From: Dankookia rubra
Lineage (GTDB): Bacteria > Pseudomonadota > Alphaproteobacteria > Acetobacterales > Acetobacteraceae
Length of the DNA stretch: 64,000 nucleotides
NCBI RefSeq assembly: GCF_004355005.1
Contig: NZ_SMSJ01000012.1
Coordinates: 62,001 to 126,000 of the forward strand
Reading direction: 5' to 3'
Shown here: positions 8,935 through 16,998 of the stretch, piece by piece
Numbering within the stretch: position 1 is the first letter of the stretch
Layout: each line of letters begins with the position of its first letter
The notes under the pieces: model-generated
What the model was told of the DNA's origin: nothing
The model's input: the letters and a program-made list of their open reading frames with translations, nothing else
The model's database searches: none
Program-made: the position numbers and the translations under genes

Positions 8935-9353
8935 CACACGAGCCCCTCGGTCGGGTCATCCCCTAGACGAACATATAGTAACGGCTTCGGACCAGTGAGA
9001 GCCTCCGAAAGCGCCTTTGAGGGCTGCCGGAATTCGAAAAGGCGGCCTGGTTCGAACTTTTGCACCCAAACACGCTCGACTTGGTGATCGTCGAAGTAGA
9101 TGTGACGGCAGAGAGCGTCGAGCACCGGCTTTACGATGTTGTCGACGTCGCCCTGCATTTGTCCGTCTGGGAAGTAGTACAAGGTCACGGAAACCGGTCT
9201 GTCGGTCGAGAAGTGGCCCTCCGGCAGCCCAGAGTAGCTCGCCTCCCTTACTCGGGTCCTCCAAGCCTTCAGCGCCTCAGCCCTCTTGGCTTGCAGCGAT
9301 ACCGGCGTCCCCTGGACCACAAACTCAATCGGGAATTCGAGCTCGACAGACAT
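8934..9353 (-). CDS. RusA-like Holliday-junction endonuclease
   Basis: 139 residues. GDVDNIVKPVLDALCRHIYFDDHQVERV carries the RusA-family core: acidic residues DxDN, K-P, D-L, then DD. RusA enzymes cut four-way DNA junctions, and relatives occur in phages and plasmids. It is the first gene of a two-gene leftward operon with the HEPN-like protein, with a one-base overlap. The C-terminal tail (RLGDDPTEGLV) has no known role. Family confidence is good; whether it resolves plasmid junctions or serves defence is not shown by the sequence. Confidence 0.75.
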   Translation of the reverse strand: MSVELEFPIEFVVQGTPVSLQAKRAEALKAWRTRVREASYSGLPEGHFSTDRPVSVTLYYFPDGQMQGDVDNIVKPVLDALCRHIYFDDHQVERVWVQKFEPGRLFEFRQPSKALSEALTGPKPLLYVRLGDDPTEGLV

Positions 9354-9885
9354 GCTTCCGAAAGCAAGATGATGGCAGCAGAAGGCCTATAACCGCCTTT
9401 CTCGCTCTCCGCCACCAGAGCCGAAGCCGAAGCCGAAGCCCCTCCCCCACTCCAACCGTCGCTCGGTCAGGCAACGACTTCGAAGCCGATCAACGTCCGT
9501 GCAGACTCTCGCCCTAGGTTTGCTAACGCATGGTGATTGCGTCAGTACCCAGTCCCTGAGCTTCGTTTAGAGACGGTACAGGGACAGGCCTGCTGTGACG
9601 CGGAAGCTGCCCGCGATTCCACACCAGATACCGGGAGCAGGATCCGGACCAAGCCATACCAGCGCAAGACACAGGGGAGGCCCGTTGCCCCTATCCGCTC
9701 AGGTGCAGCACTTGCTTTCGCCTTCTCTGAGCGCTTGGCTGTTTAGCCCCCAACCTTGGCACTGGCGGCCGAGAATAAACGATCACCCTGGTTAGCACTC
9801 GGCCCTGCGCCTATACGACACGCCGTATTAGCGTATTGGGTCCTGATTGTATGCCTATACGGCATGCCACCAAGCTGCGGCCCCA
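9354..9885. other. 530-bp gap without a convincing gene
   Basis: Contains a short GCCGAA triplet tract near 9420 and, close to the recombinase 3' end, the repeated word GCCTATACG (9809 and 9853) with the dyad ATGCC-TATAC-GGCAT at 9851-9865. These might be arm sites for the recombinase. Nothing else was recognised. Confidence 0.4.
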
Positions 9886-10977
9886 CTACAAATCCAGGCG
9901 CTTCGCCGGGCTGTCCTCGAGCAGTTTCGCGCGTCGCACATACCGGCGCATCGTCCGAAGGTCGCGGTGCCGGCTGTGCTGCATGATTTCCTCGTCGCGG
10001 AGCCCCGCTTTGTAGGCCTGGGTCACGAACCCGGCGCGCAGGCCGTGCGGGCTGATGGGCTCGAGCGCGGTGCCTGCGATGCCGGCCTGCTCGGCCCGCC
10101 GGAGCAGGATCTGTCGCACGCTGCTCGGGTGCAGGCGGCCGGGCTCCAGCCCGCCCCACCGGTTCACCTTGCGGAAGAGCGGCCCATACTGCGCCTCGGA
10201 GGCCACCATCCAGGCTTCGATGGCTCGGACAGGGCAGGTGTCCCGGCGTTGTCCCCGGGGAATGCCAAGCTCCTCGCCCTCCCCCGCCTGGTCGCCTTTG
10301 CTGCGGGGAATGTGCAGTCGCAGGCCCTGCGCGTCGAATTTGAGGTGCTCGACCTCGACCGCGATCAGTTCGGCGCGACGCAGAGCCGCGGCGTAGCCGA
10401 GCAGCAGGAGAGCCCGGTCCCGTAATCCGGCCAGGTCAGGGCCGCAGGTTGCCACCAGGCGGCGGATGTCCGGGGTGGTCAGGGCCGCGGCACGGCGCTG
10501 CGGTCGACCGCGCGTGCGCGTGATGCCGCGCAGGGTCTCACTGATGACCGGATGGGCCGCCCAGAAGCCCGTGTGCCCGGCGACCCGGTGCGCCTTGGCG
10601 ATCGACACCAGCCGACGGCGCAGGGTGGCGATGGCATGGGTGCGCGCCAGGGCCGCCAGATAAGCGGCGACTGTCTCCGCTGCCGCCGGCAGGGGGGCGA
10701 GGCCGGCAGCGGTGCACCAGGCGGCGAAATCCTGCCAGTCCACGGCATAGGCGAGACGGGTGTTGTCGGAGAGGGCGGCGCGGGCGTAGCGGAGCGCCTC
10801 ATCCAGAGCTTCCCGGCCCGCCGCCGGGAGAGCGGCCGCCGTCCCCTCGGACGGTTCACCGGAAACGGCCGGCACCGCTGCTGGAGCCGGGGGGGTGCTG
10901 GAGCCCCTCCCCTGCGCCGGCGGGTTGGCGCCACCGGCCCCCGGCCCGGCCTCGGTGTCCTGGCCGTCAGTAGCCAT
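9886..10977 (-). CDS. Tyrosine recombinase / integrase
   Basis: 363 residues. After a disordered Pro/Gly/Ala N-terminus (1-60) comes a SAM-like core-binding domain (ALSDNTRLAYAVDWQDF) and a catalytic domain with all expected residues: Arg in RRAEL (about 200), HGLR (311-314), H in HSRH (337) and Tyr346 in RRYVRR. Such enzymes on plasmids act as integrases, dimer resolvases or cassette movers. An imperfect dyad just upstream of its start is a candidate target. No excisionase gene is next to it. Confidence 0.9.
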   Translation of the reverse strand: MATDGQDTEAGPGAGGANPPAQGRGSSTPPAPAAVPAVSGEPSEGTAAALPAAGREALDEALRYARAALSDNTRLAYAVDWQDFAAWCTAAGLAPLPAAAETVAAYLAALARTHAIATLRRRLVSIAKAHRVAGHTGFWAAHPVISETLRGITRTRGRPQRRAAALTTPDIRRLVATCGPDLAGLRDRALLLLGYAAALRRAELIAVEVEHLKFDAQGLRLHIPRSKGDQAGEGEELGIPRGQRRDTCPVRAIEAWMVASEAQYGPLFRKVNRWGGLEPGRLHPSSVRQILLRRAEQAGIAGTALEPISPHGLRAGFVTQAYKAGLRDEEIMQHSRHRDLRTMRRYVRRAKLLEDSPAKRLDL

Positions 10978-11579
10978 GCATCACTCCTGCCATCATCCTG
11001 GCCGCCTGCCGGCGGCCCGGGCGAGGATAGCGCCCGCGCCGCTAACACACCATAGTTGGCTATTATAGCGTGTTAACCGGGCTTGCCACAATCGAGGCGG
11101 GACAGGGCGAGAGCCCTGACTGTAAAGGGAAACTGGCTTCAGTCGGCTCGAGCAGTACCGGTCGGCTCCAGTCCAGGCTTAAGCGGTCCCTCCATCTCGC
11201 AGACCAGGCCGGCTGCCGCCCGTGCCCGCGATACCTTGCCCACAAGCTGCCGCGTACGGCGCGGTCCAGCACCCCCGGCCTCGGTCCAGCGCAAGCCGCA
11301 GCCTTTTCCCATGGCCCACCGTCCAGCGATCGAGACACCGCACGTGGCCCGATGGCAGCGAGAGTGCGCCGTATTTGAGCGTGCTGGTGGCCAGCTGTGC
11401 ACTGCCATAGCCAGCGGCTGTGCCAACCCGGCTGGAAGCGAGACCCCCAGCCCCTCCAGGCTCGTCCGTGGCCCCAGCCCGGTTGCGAGCTCAGGAAAGA
11501 CGCGAGCTCCCCATCCAGCAACGCCCGCCGGTCGGCGCCGACCAGCGATCCTGTGGTCATCAGCTATGTAAGCTATGTG
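10978..11579. other. 600-bp gap upstream of the recombinase
   Basis: Open frames here lack protein character. It holds the dyad listed separately at 11043-11075 and, at its right end, the first GCTA repeats. Otherwise no feature was recognised. Confidence 0.4.
11043..11075. promoter_or_regulatory. 33-bp imperfect dyad upstream of the recombinase gene
   Basis: TAACAC at one end mirrors GTGTTA at the other, and the inner bases also match over most positions (about four mismatches per arm of 15). The size, arms about a short centre, is like a core site of a tyrosine recombinase, or an operator for the gene that starts 66 bp away. Confidence 0.4.
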
Positions 11580-11615
11580 ATGGTAGCGATAGCTATCGAC
11601 AATAGCATCTGCTAT
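11562..11615. repeat. GCTA/TAGC repeat cluster 1
   Basis: Contains two AGCTATGT words, the palindrome CGATAGCTATCG (11587-11598) and ATAGC-ATCT-GCTAT (11602-11615). Same family as the clusters at 12.05, 13.3, 13.7 and 14.5 kb. Confidence 0.6.
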
Positions 11616-12065
11616 CAAGGTTGCATCTCGTCTTACAGCACCCATCCCTGCGGTGACCGACAGGCCAATAGCTTCTCGAGCCGGACCTTGAGCCATGTCG
11701 CCGGCGGCAATGCCTTGACCCGCTACGATCGCCTCCTCGGCATCGCGGACCGCCTAGCCAAGGTCGAGGCCGGCGGCGCTCTTGCTGATGAGACGATCCA
11801 CGCGGCAGTCGGCCTGGCGGGCCCCGTGCTCCGCTACACGACTGACAAAGCAGCCGCACAGACCCTCCTGCCGCCAGGCTTCGAATGGATGGCAATCACT
11901 CCAGCGTCGCAGTGGGTCTACGCCCCATGCCGACGCACCGGGATAAGCCCGGACGGATTTGCCTACCCACACCACGGCCAATGGGGGCGCACGACCCCGC
12001 TTTCGATGTGCGGCGGCGCTCTAAGAGCCTGGGCAATGCTAACAAGGCAAGGCAATGCTAGGTAA
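11580..12065 (+). CDS. Hypothetical protein, possible 'ABA-sandwich'-like fold
   Basis: Coding character is clear from about 11700: TRYDRLLGIADRLAKVEAGG, then LDxA-type text (YTTDKAAAQTLLPPGFEWMAI) and a C-terminus ALRAWAML. The layout resembles small phage/plasmid proteins with a Leu-Pro-Pro-Gly-aromatic core and an ALCxAALRA-like end, but I could not confirm a family. The start is uncertain: ATG 11580 lies inside the repeat cluster, and TTG near 11687 is an alternative. No strong ribosome site was seen for either. Confidence 0.45.
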   Translation: MVAIAIDNSICYQGCISSYSTHPCGDRQANSFSSRTLSHVAGGNALTRYDRLLGIADRLAKVEAGGALADETIHAAVGLAGPVLRYTTDKAAAQTLLPPGFEWMAITPASQWVYAPCRRTGISPDGFAYPHHGQWGRTTPLSMCGGALRAWAMLTRQGNAR

Positions 12066-12092
12066 GCTAGCGCGCTATCATCGCTAGCACGC
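12048..12092. repeat. GCTA/TAGC repeat cluster 2
   Basis: AATGCTA, AAGCTAGC, the palindrome TAGCGCGCTA (12068-12077), CGCTAGCA and GCGCTACC follow one another between two convergent genes. Belongs to the same repeat family as cluster 1. Confidence 0.55.
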
Positions 12093-12099
12093 GCTACCT

Positions 12100-12534
12100 T
12101 TAGGGGTGCACTGTCTCATCCCTTAGCGCCCAGCCTGCCGGTGTCGGGCAGGCGATAGCCTGAGCCGTTGCGACGGCCGCCCCCTTATGAGCAGCCGTGA
12201 CATGGACAACCCGGCAGCGGTCATTGCCGTCCAGCCGTAACTCCTCGTCAATCGACGATATCAGGTAGAGCTGCTCGGTATCGTGCGGAAGGGATCGAGC
12301 CAACCGTGATCCAAGCTGCTGGATCTCACCGGCGAGGGCGGCATCGCCAAAAGCTCCCTCGGCCAATGCAACCCGTGTTGCGAACGGACAGGCGAGTAAT
12401 GCCCAGATGAGCGCAACGCTTAGAGCAGCAACCGATCCCCGTCCCATCCTATATGCCCCATGAGCCGAGGCCATCATCGCGGAGAGATCGTTAATAATCC
12501 GCTGCCGCCGAATTGCCTCTCCGGCCTTAACCAC
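12100..12534 (-). CDS. Hypothetical exported or membrane-anchored protein
   Basis: 144 residues from GTG 12534, two bases after the TGA of the preceding gene, so the two are coupled. A hydrophobic segment at about residues 33-58 (SVAALSVALIWALLACPF) could be a late signal peptide or anchor. The rest (LGSRLARSLPHDTEQLYLISSIDEELRL) is soluble and contains three Cys in all. No family recognised. Confidence 0.5.
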   Translation of the reverse strand: MVKAGEAIRRQRIINDLSAMMASAHGAYRMGRGSVAALSVALIWALLACPFATRVALAEGAFGDAALAGEIQQLGSRLARSLPHDTEQLYLISSIDEELRLDGNDRCRVVHVTAAHKGAAVATAQAIACPTPAGWALRDETVHP

Positions 12535-12536
12535 GG

Positions 12537-13247
12537 TCAGTCGCGCACTAAGCCGCCACGGGACTGAATAGCGGGGACACCGATACGCTCAGCCAGCCTC
12601 ACCGCCCTGGACGTCGGCATCCAGCTCGGTGGAATGTACGCACTTGGATTTGCTCGGCACGCCGTGACCATCCGTCGCACGTCGATCAGATAGTGATCTG
12701 ACCGTTGCAGCTTTGGGTTCGCTATGCGTGGAGAGACCCAGATCTCACTCATCTGCAGCAGGTCGACCGGCGAGTTTGACACCCACCAATCGTCTGGATT
12801 GTCCCCGACTGCTCTGGCGCTCTCATTCAACCCCTGCCCCTCCGGGGTAGAATAGCCGGCGTGCTCAGGCCATGGGGTGACCGGGATGCTGGCTATCGGG
12901 AAGCCAAGCGCCAGCCGGTTGAGTGCAATGGCATTCGACGATCCCTCCGGGCCGTCGATGGCACGCGTCTCGCCCGTAACCTTGTCCAGAAGCATAATGG
13001 TCGACTGGTGCAGGCAAGCTGGCACCGCGATACGCGTGGTGAACCAGACGAGGGGTGGGAAGTCGCGCATTGGACGGCGCAACGCGGCATCTGTGTGGAT
13101 CTCTCCCAGCTCGGGATGGATGACGCCCTTGGAGTTGCCCTCGAGGTCGATGTAGCCAGACATCCACAGGAGATTGGTGCGAAGCGAGCTGGTGTGGTGA
13201 TAGACCACCTGCATCCCCGCCTCCCTCCGCCTCTTCGCCTGTCCCAT
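12537..13247 (-). CDS. Hypothetical protein with N-terminal YHHTS motif
   Basis: 236 residues from ATG 13247 (GGGGAAGAA upstream). It opens with MGQAKRRREAG, common in conserved hypothetical proteins. VVYHHTSSLRTNLLWMSGYI, then PPLVWFTTR, recalls the H-T-S...L..G...(W)FT pattern of ADP-ribosyltransferase-like folds, but this is a weak resemblance only. It precedes the 12100 gene in a two-gene operon between partition-type repeats. Function unknown. Confidence 0.55.
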   Translation of the reverse strand: MGQAKRRREAGMQVVYHHTSSLRTNLLWMSGYIDLEGNSKGVIHPELGEIHTDAALRRPMRDFPPLVWFTTRIAVPACLHQSTIMLLDKVTGETRAIDGPEGSSNAIALNRLALGFPIASIPVTPWPEHAGYSTPEGQGLNESARAVGDNPDDWWVSNSPVDLLQMSEIWVSPRIANPKLQRSDHYLIDVRRMVTACRANPSAYIPPSWMPTSRAVRLAERIGVPAIQSRGGLVRD

Positions 13248-13271
13248 CGTACTTCTTCCCCTCACGCCACA

Positions 13272-13322
13272 CCTAGCTCTGCTATACAGCTAGCGATGCT
13301 ATCATTTGATAGTGCCGCTAGT
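13272..13322. repeat. GCTA/TAGC repeat cluster 3
   Basis: Contains CCTAGCTCTGCTATA, CAGCTAGCGATGCTATC, the dyad CTATCA-TT-TGATAG (13299-13312) and GCCGCTAG. Lies in the promoter region of the 12537-13247 operon and directly after the small DNA-binding gene. Confidence 0.55.
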
Positions 13323-13653
13323 CGTCGTAACGGCGGCGAGTGTCGGGCGGATTGAGGTCGACCTCAGGCACCTCGTGTCCATCAAGCTGCAGCAGTTGGG
13401 CAACGAGGCGGCGGGTGCTGCCACGCTCAGCTGAGAGGCGAGCGATGAGCTTGGCCAGGCCCTTGCTGGCACGAAAATTCACTTGGACCAGTTCGACCTT
13501 CGGCGCCGCCTCTGCGGCCGCTTGGCGATGCTTCGCTGACGGCTCAGCCTCAACGCGGGTCCCCGTAGTGGCAGGCAGATCCCCGGTGATCGGAGCCAAG
13601 GCCCCAGCTAGTTCCAACCCCGATGGCTTGCGCTTGAGTCCAGCGGACGACAT
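13318..13653 (-). CDS. Small partition partner / DNA-binding protein (ParB-like role)
   Basis: 111 residues from ATG 13653 (GGGAGTAGGG upstream); a longer frame begins at 13719 but has no ribosome site. The N-terminus is disordered, basic and Ala/Pro-rich. The C-terminal part, VQVNFRASKGLAKLIARLSAERGSTRRLVAQLL, reads like a ribbon-helix-helix domain: a beta strand followed by two helices. It is the gene after parA in the same direction, flanked by repeats, which is the usual place of a centromere-binding protein. Role inferred from context. Confidence 0.6.
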   Translation of the reverse strand: MSSAGLKRKPSGLELAGALAPITGDLPATTGTRVEAEPSAKHRQAAAEAAPKVELVQVNFRASKGLAKLIARLSAERGSTRRLVAQLLQLDGHEVPEVDLNPPDTRRRYDD

Positions 13654-13659
13654 TACCCT

Positions 13660-13745
13660 ACTCCCGTTAGCCTTGCTATCTCTGCTATCTATATTATCGC
13701 CGCTAGGACACACTTGCATCTGCTAGCAGGCATATATATCGCGCT
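13660..13745. repeat. GCTA/TAGC repeat cluster 4
   Basis: Between parA and the small partner gene: GTTAGC, TTGCTATC, CTGCTATC, CCGCTAGG, CTGCTAGCAGG and GCGCTAAC within 85 bp, several spaced about 9-11 bp. Probable binding sites of the partition proteins and the promoter of the partner gene. Confidence 0.6.
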
Positions 13746-14466
13746 AACTGCTTGCGTCCGTTGATGTGGCCAACAGATCGGACTGTATCGGCCCCCTTGA
13801 CGGGAAGCTGGACTTGGCTGGCAGGATACCGGCCCCGGTCAGTTCGGTAATCAGCCGGTCGATCTCCAAGCCGATCGTCCCCGAGGTCGGCACTCGGCCC
13901 GTGTAGGACATTTTGCGCACCTCAGCTGAGCTGGAGATATGTTGCCGAGTGACCGGCAACTGCAGACCAAGCGCACCCTCGGCCTCCGCCATCTCCTCGA
14001 GCGTGGCGCGCTCAGCCAGTCCGCGGGGATTCCAGGCCATGGGCACGATCAGATAGGGGATGGTTCGCCGAGCCGACTTGCCGCAGGCGATCACTTTTTT
14101 GCACGTTTTGATCGCCTCGCGGGCGGTCCCCCGATCGGCCATCAGCGGGATCAGGACAGCATCGGAAGTGGCAATCGCCATCGCGGCGGTTTGGTTCTCG
14201 AACCCCGCAGTGTCGCACAGTGCCAGGTCATGGCTCTCGGCCTGAGCCTGCAACGTATCCACCACCTCGATGTGCCTGATCTCGGTCAGACAGGTGAGGG
14301 CAGGGCCCTCGTAGCCGAGCCCATGCCAAGTGGCGAAGCTGGCGTTGCGATCGGCGTCTGTCACGCTGATGCGGAGACGCGATGCCAAGTTAGCGGCCAG
14401 GAGGGTGCAAAGTGCGGTTTTCCCGCCGCCCCCTTTGCTGGTCGCAATCGTCACGATGTTGCCCAT
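13744..14466 (-). CDS. parA: ParA-type partition ATPase
   Basis: 240 residues from ATG 14466 (GGGGGAT upstream). ATSKGGGGKTALCTLLAANLA is the deviant Walker A of the ParA/MinD family; SVTDADRNASF is the A' motif, and LALCDTAGF is Walker B. Short, without an N-terminal HTH, so of the small ParA (type Ib-like) class that leaves DNA binding to its partner. It would move plasmid copies on the nucleoid. Next gene in the operon is the RHH-like protein. Confidence 0.9.
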   Translation of the reverse strand: MGNIVTIATSKGGGGKTALCTLLAANLASRLRISVTDADRNASFATWHGLGYEGPALTCLTEIRHIEVVDTLQAQAESHDLALCDTAGFENQTAAMAIATSDAVLIPLMADRGTAREAIKTCKKVIACGKSARRTIPYLIVPMAWNPRGLAERATLEEMAEAEGALGLQLPVTRQHISSSAEVRKMSYTGRVPTSGTIGLEIDRLITELTGAGILPAKSSFPSRGPIQSDLLATSTDASS

Positions 14467-14469
14467 GCT

Positions 14470-14640
14470 ATCCCCCAATAGCGTCTGCTAGCGCCCCTAG
14501 CGGTACAGTCGCCCCGCTGGCCCGGCTAGCCCGAACTCCTGCCTCTCTATGCTACCCTCGCTAGCACATGCAAATCCTAATAGCGGACGCTATCTGCGGA
14601 TAGCTATATAGCTCCGCTATCGTTATCTAGCGTCTGCTGT
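14470..14640. repeat. GCTA/TAGC repeat cluster 5, candidate centromere
   Basis: The densest cluster, in the gap between parA and kfrA: AATAGCGTCTGCTAGCG (14486-14502), CCCTAGCGG, GGCTAGCCC, TATGCTACC, CGCTAGCAC, AATAGCGGACGCTATC, GGATAGCTATATAGC, CGCTATCG and ATCTAGCGTCTGCT. Recurrent form: TAGC-RKMY-GCTA. No gene is present between 14467 and 14829. Confidence 0.65.
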
Positions 14641-14765
14641 CTCCGAACAGCGCAGTAGGGTAGGCGAGGGGAGGGGAGAGCGATCGAAGGGAAGTCGACA
14701 CCCCGCCATCGGCCTCAGCACAGTCCGGCCCGAGATCGAACGGAGGGGTGCGCCGAAAGGTAGCC

Positions 14766-14816
14766 ATTAGTTAGTTTGTTTGCGGTTAGTTCGTTTAGCC
14801 AAACATACTAACTAAC
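14766..14816. promoter_or_regulatory. kfrA operator: 16-bp inverted repeat
   Basis: ATTAGTTAGTTTGTTT (14766-14781) pairs with AAACATACTAACTAAC (14801-14816), two mismatches, with a further GTTAGTTCGTTT between the arms. Placed 14 bp before kfrA, it is a likely self-repression site. Confidence 0.6.
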
Positions 14817-14829
14817 GGAGCCAGCTCGG

Positions 14830-15945
14830 ATGCGTCCCCCGCTCGTAACAGAATCTGAGGTTTTGGAGGCGGCGCGTCGGGTCCGCACCCGCGGCAAGGA
14901 GATCAACGGCTGGTCGATACGCCGCGAACTTGGTGACCGCGGCAACCCGCGCCGCCTACTGGCCGTCTGGACAGCAAAGGGAGACGCGGCTCCACCGGCG
15001 GCCGAGCCAGTCGACACCGTCAGCCTGCCAGCCCCACTGCTCGAGCTCGTAGCCGCGGCGCAGACCGCACTCACAACCGAACTGGACACCATTGTCCGCA
15101 CGATCCATCGCCATGCGAGAGAGGACGCGGATGCGACGTTCCGGCGCATCACAGACGATCTGCAGGCATCCGAACAGCGCATCAAAGAGCAACTCGACCT
15201 CGCTGAGGCGAGTGTGGACGCGACAGAGACCGAAATGGACCGGCGAGGGGACGCGATCGCCAGCTTGGGAACAGAGATCGGCGAAGCCCGCGTTCAGATA
15301 GCCGGCCTGACCGAGCGAGAGAGGCAAGCCCTCGACCGCGCACAGGAGGCGGAAACGCAGACCGCCGCTCTCCAGGCAGAGCGGGACAGCCTTACCAGGG
15401 CTTCCCAACTTGCACGAGAGGCCCAGACAGGAGCCGAGGCACAGGCGGCAGCCATGCGTGATGAGGTCGGCCACCTCCGCGCGGCTTTGGAGCGAGCGGA
15501 GGCCGTCCGACAGACTGACGTTGGTCGCGTGACAGCGGAGTTGGCCGCGGCCCGGCAGCAAATCGAGGAAGCCCGCGATGCCCACCAGGCCGAGATTGCT
15601 ACCGCACGTCAGCAGGCTACGGCTGCCCAGGCGACCGAACGCACCCTCCGCGCCGAGCAGGAGCGCACGCTGGCGGATCTCGCTGCGGAGCGCACAGAGC
15701 GTCGCCAGGCGGAGACGGCGCTACAGACTGCACAGCGCACGGTAGCAGACGCCGAGCAGCGTTCTGCGGTCCTGACGGCAGAGCTGGCCGAAGTCGGCCG
15801 CGGGCGACAGATCGCCGAGGAACGGGTCACGGCACTGGAAGCTGAGCGGCGAGGGGGTGAGGGGCGTACTGCCCGTGCCGCGAGCACTCCACCGAAGGCG
15901 GGGAAGGCGGCAGCACCGGCAGAGGATGGGGACAGCCTCCTATAA
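14830..15945 (+). CDS. kfrA: KfrA-like DNA-binding coiled-coil protein
   Basis: 371 residues. Residues 1-50 (VTESEVLEAARRVRTRGKEINGWSIRREL, GNPRRLLAVW) match the N-terminal DNA-binding domain of KfrA/plasmid replication-region proteins. Residues about 75-340 are an almost unbroken Ala/Glu/Arg/Gln coiled coil; the tail is a short disordered linker. KfrA proteins bind their own promoter and help organise and segregate plasmids. The divergent parA and the dyad upstream support that role. Confidence 0.85.
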   Translation: MRPPLVTESEVLEAARRVRTRGKEINGWSIRRELGDRGNPRRLLAVWTAKGDAAPPAAEPVDTVSLPAPLLELVAAAQTALTTELDTIVRTIHRHAREDADATFRRITDDLQASEQRIKEQLDLAEASVDATETEMDRRGDAIASLGTEIGEARVQIAGLTERERQALDRAQEAETQTAALQAERDSLTRASQLAREAQTGAEAQAAAMRDEVGHLRAALERAEAVRQTDVGRVTAELAAARQQIEEARDAHQAEIATARQQATAAQATERTLRAEQERTLADLAAERTERRQAETALQTAQRTVADAEQRSAVLTAELAEVGRGRQIAEERVTALEAERRGGEGRTARAASTPPKAGKAAAPAEDGDSLL

Positions 15946-16023
15946 GCGGGGAAGGCGGCGAGGACCGGGACATTCCCCTAAAAGGCGGCGCGCGAGATCG
16001 GCGGCCGCTTGGTGGTTCGCGCC

Positions 16024-16998
16024 TTAGACCCTCTCCACATTGATTGTAGCGGAGAGGGAAGCCTCGATAGGCATCTCGCCCTGGACGTCGAGCGCCGGCA
16101 GCACGGCTTCATTCGCAACCGACGTGGACCGAAGCGGCCGGGTGATCCGGCATGTGCAATCTCCGCGTTGATCGGTGCCTGCCACGATCCAGCCAGTGCC
16201 AATAGACTCAATCTCCCGGAATGCCGCCTTGAGATCCGAGAACCGGCGCGCCCTGTCGAGGCCCGTAGCAGCATTTCCCCAGACATGGCGCTCCAGGGTC
16301 GAGAGCCTGGCTGGCTTGGTCTCACCTTCGTCCAACCAGGCACTAAGCCAGCGATGGAGAATTTTGGCGATGTCGCTGGATAGATGCCACCGCTCGCCGA
16401 GATCAATCCGCGCCCAGTGGCTTTCCGACAGGAACGCCCTCGCTAACAGGTAGTGGATCGAGATCAGCAGATCGCCGTTCGGCGCAGCCTGAGCCACCAG
16501 CAGGTTTGAGCTGCCCTCCGCTCCGCTGCGGTGCTTGATCCAGAGGGTAATTGCGCTCAGCCGCTGCAAGCTCTCTCGCAGCAGTCGGCGTCCCCGACCG
16601 GCAGTGCTGAGCCCCATGTTCCGAAGTATCTCTGAATACGACGTGCCGGACAGCAGAACCGTCGCTTGTGCCAATGCCTCTCCTCCAGCGTTCAGCTGCT
16701 GCCGGACATGGCGTAGGTTTGGGCCAACGGGGTCGGGCAACAAAATCTTTCCCCGCTGCCCAAGCAGCTTCAGCAAGACGAGCAGAACTGATTCGTCCCA
16801 AGCCCCAAGCTGCTGAAAGATGCGGAAAGTGAAATTCATCCCGTCGGTGTTGAATTCCTCCCGGCCAGGATAATACAACTCGAAACCGCCCGCTCGATGA
16901 CCTCGAACTGGCACCACGAGCCCGTCGACTTTAGCGAAACTCCGCTCGACGCTTGCGAAGCCCTCGGCCTCCGCAGGAGCTGATAGCAGGTCACTCAC
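16024..16998 (-). CDS. repC: RepC-like replication protein (IncQ-type module)
   Basis: 324 residues from GTG 16998, which overlaps the stop of the primase-helicase gene (GTGAGTGA) and has GGGAGG upstream. A frame continues further upstream but reads as antisense-like low-complexity text. FTFRIFQQLGAWDESVLLVLLKLL and HRWLSAWLDEGETKPARLSTLERHVWG resemble winged-helix replication initiators. Its position directly after a helicase/primase and near a set of 22-bp iterons is what makes RepC likely; similarity to RSF1010 RepC itself is not strong by eye. Confidence 0.55.
   Translation of the reverse strand: MSDLLSAPAEAEGFASVERSFAKVDGLVVPVRGHRAGGFELYYPGREEFNTDGMNFTFRIFQQLGAWDESVLLVLLKLLGQRGKILLPDPVGPNLRHVRQQLNAGGEALAQATVLLSGTSYSEILRNMGLSTAGRGRRLLRESLQRLSAITLWIKHRSGAEGSSNLLVAQAAPNGDLLISIHYLLARAFLSESHWARIDLGERWHLSSDIAKILHRWLSAWLDEGETKPARLSTLERHVWGNAATGLDRARRFSDLKAAFREIESIGTGWIVAGTDQRGDCTCRITRPLRSTSVANEAVLPALDVQGEMPIEASLSATINVERV

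Noticed and set aside
9420-9450. GCCGAA tract as a regulatory repeat
   Set aside because: Only three short units; likely low-complexity remnant.
11139-11696. 185-codon minus-strand ORF
   Set aside because: Composition is that of random GC-rich sequence and it crosses the repeat cluster and the start of the better-supported plus-strand gene.
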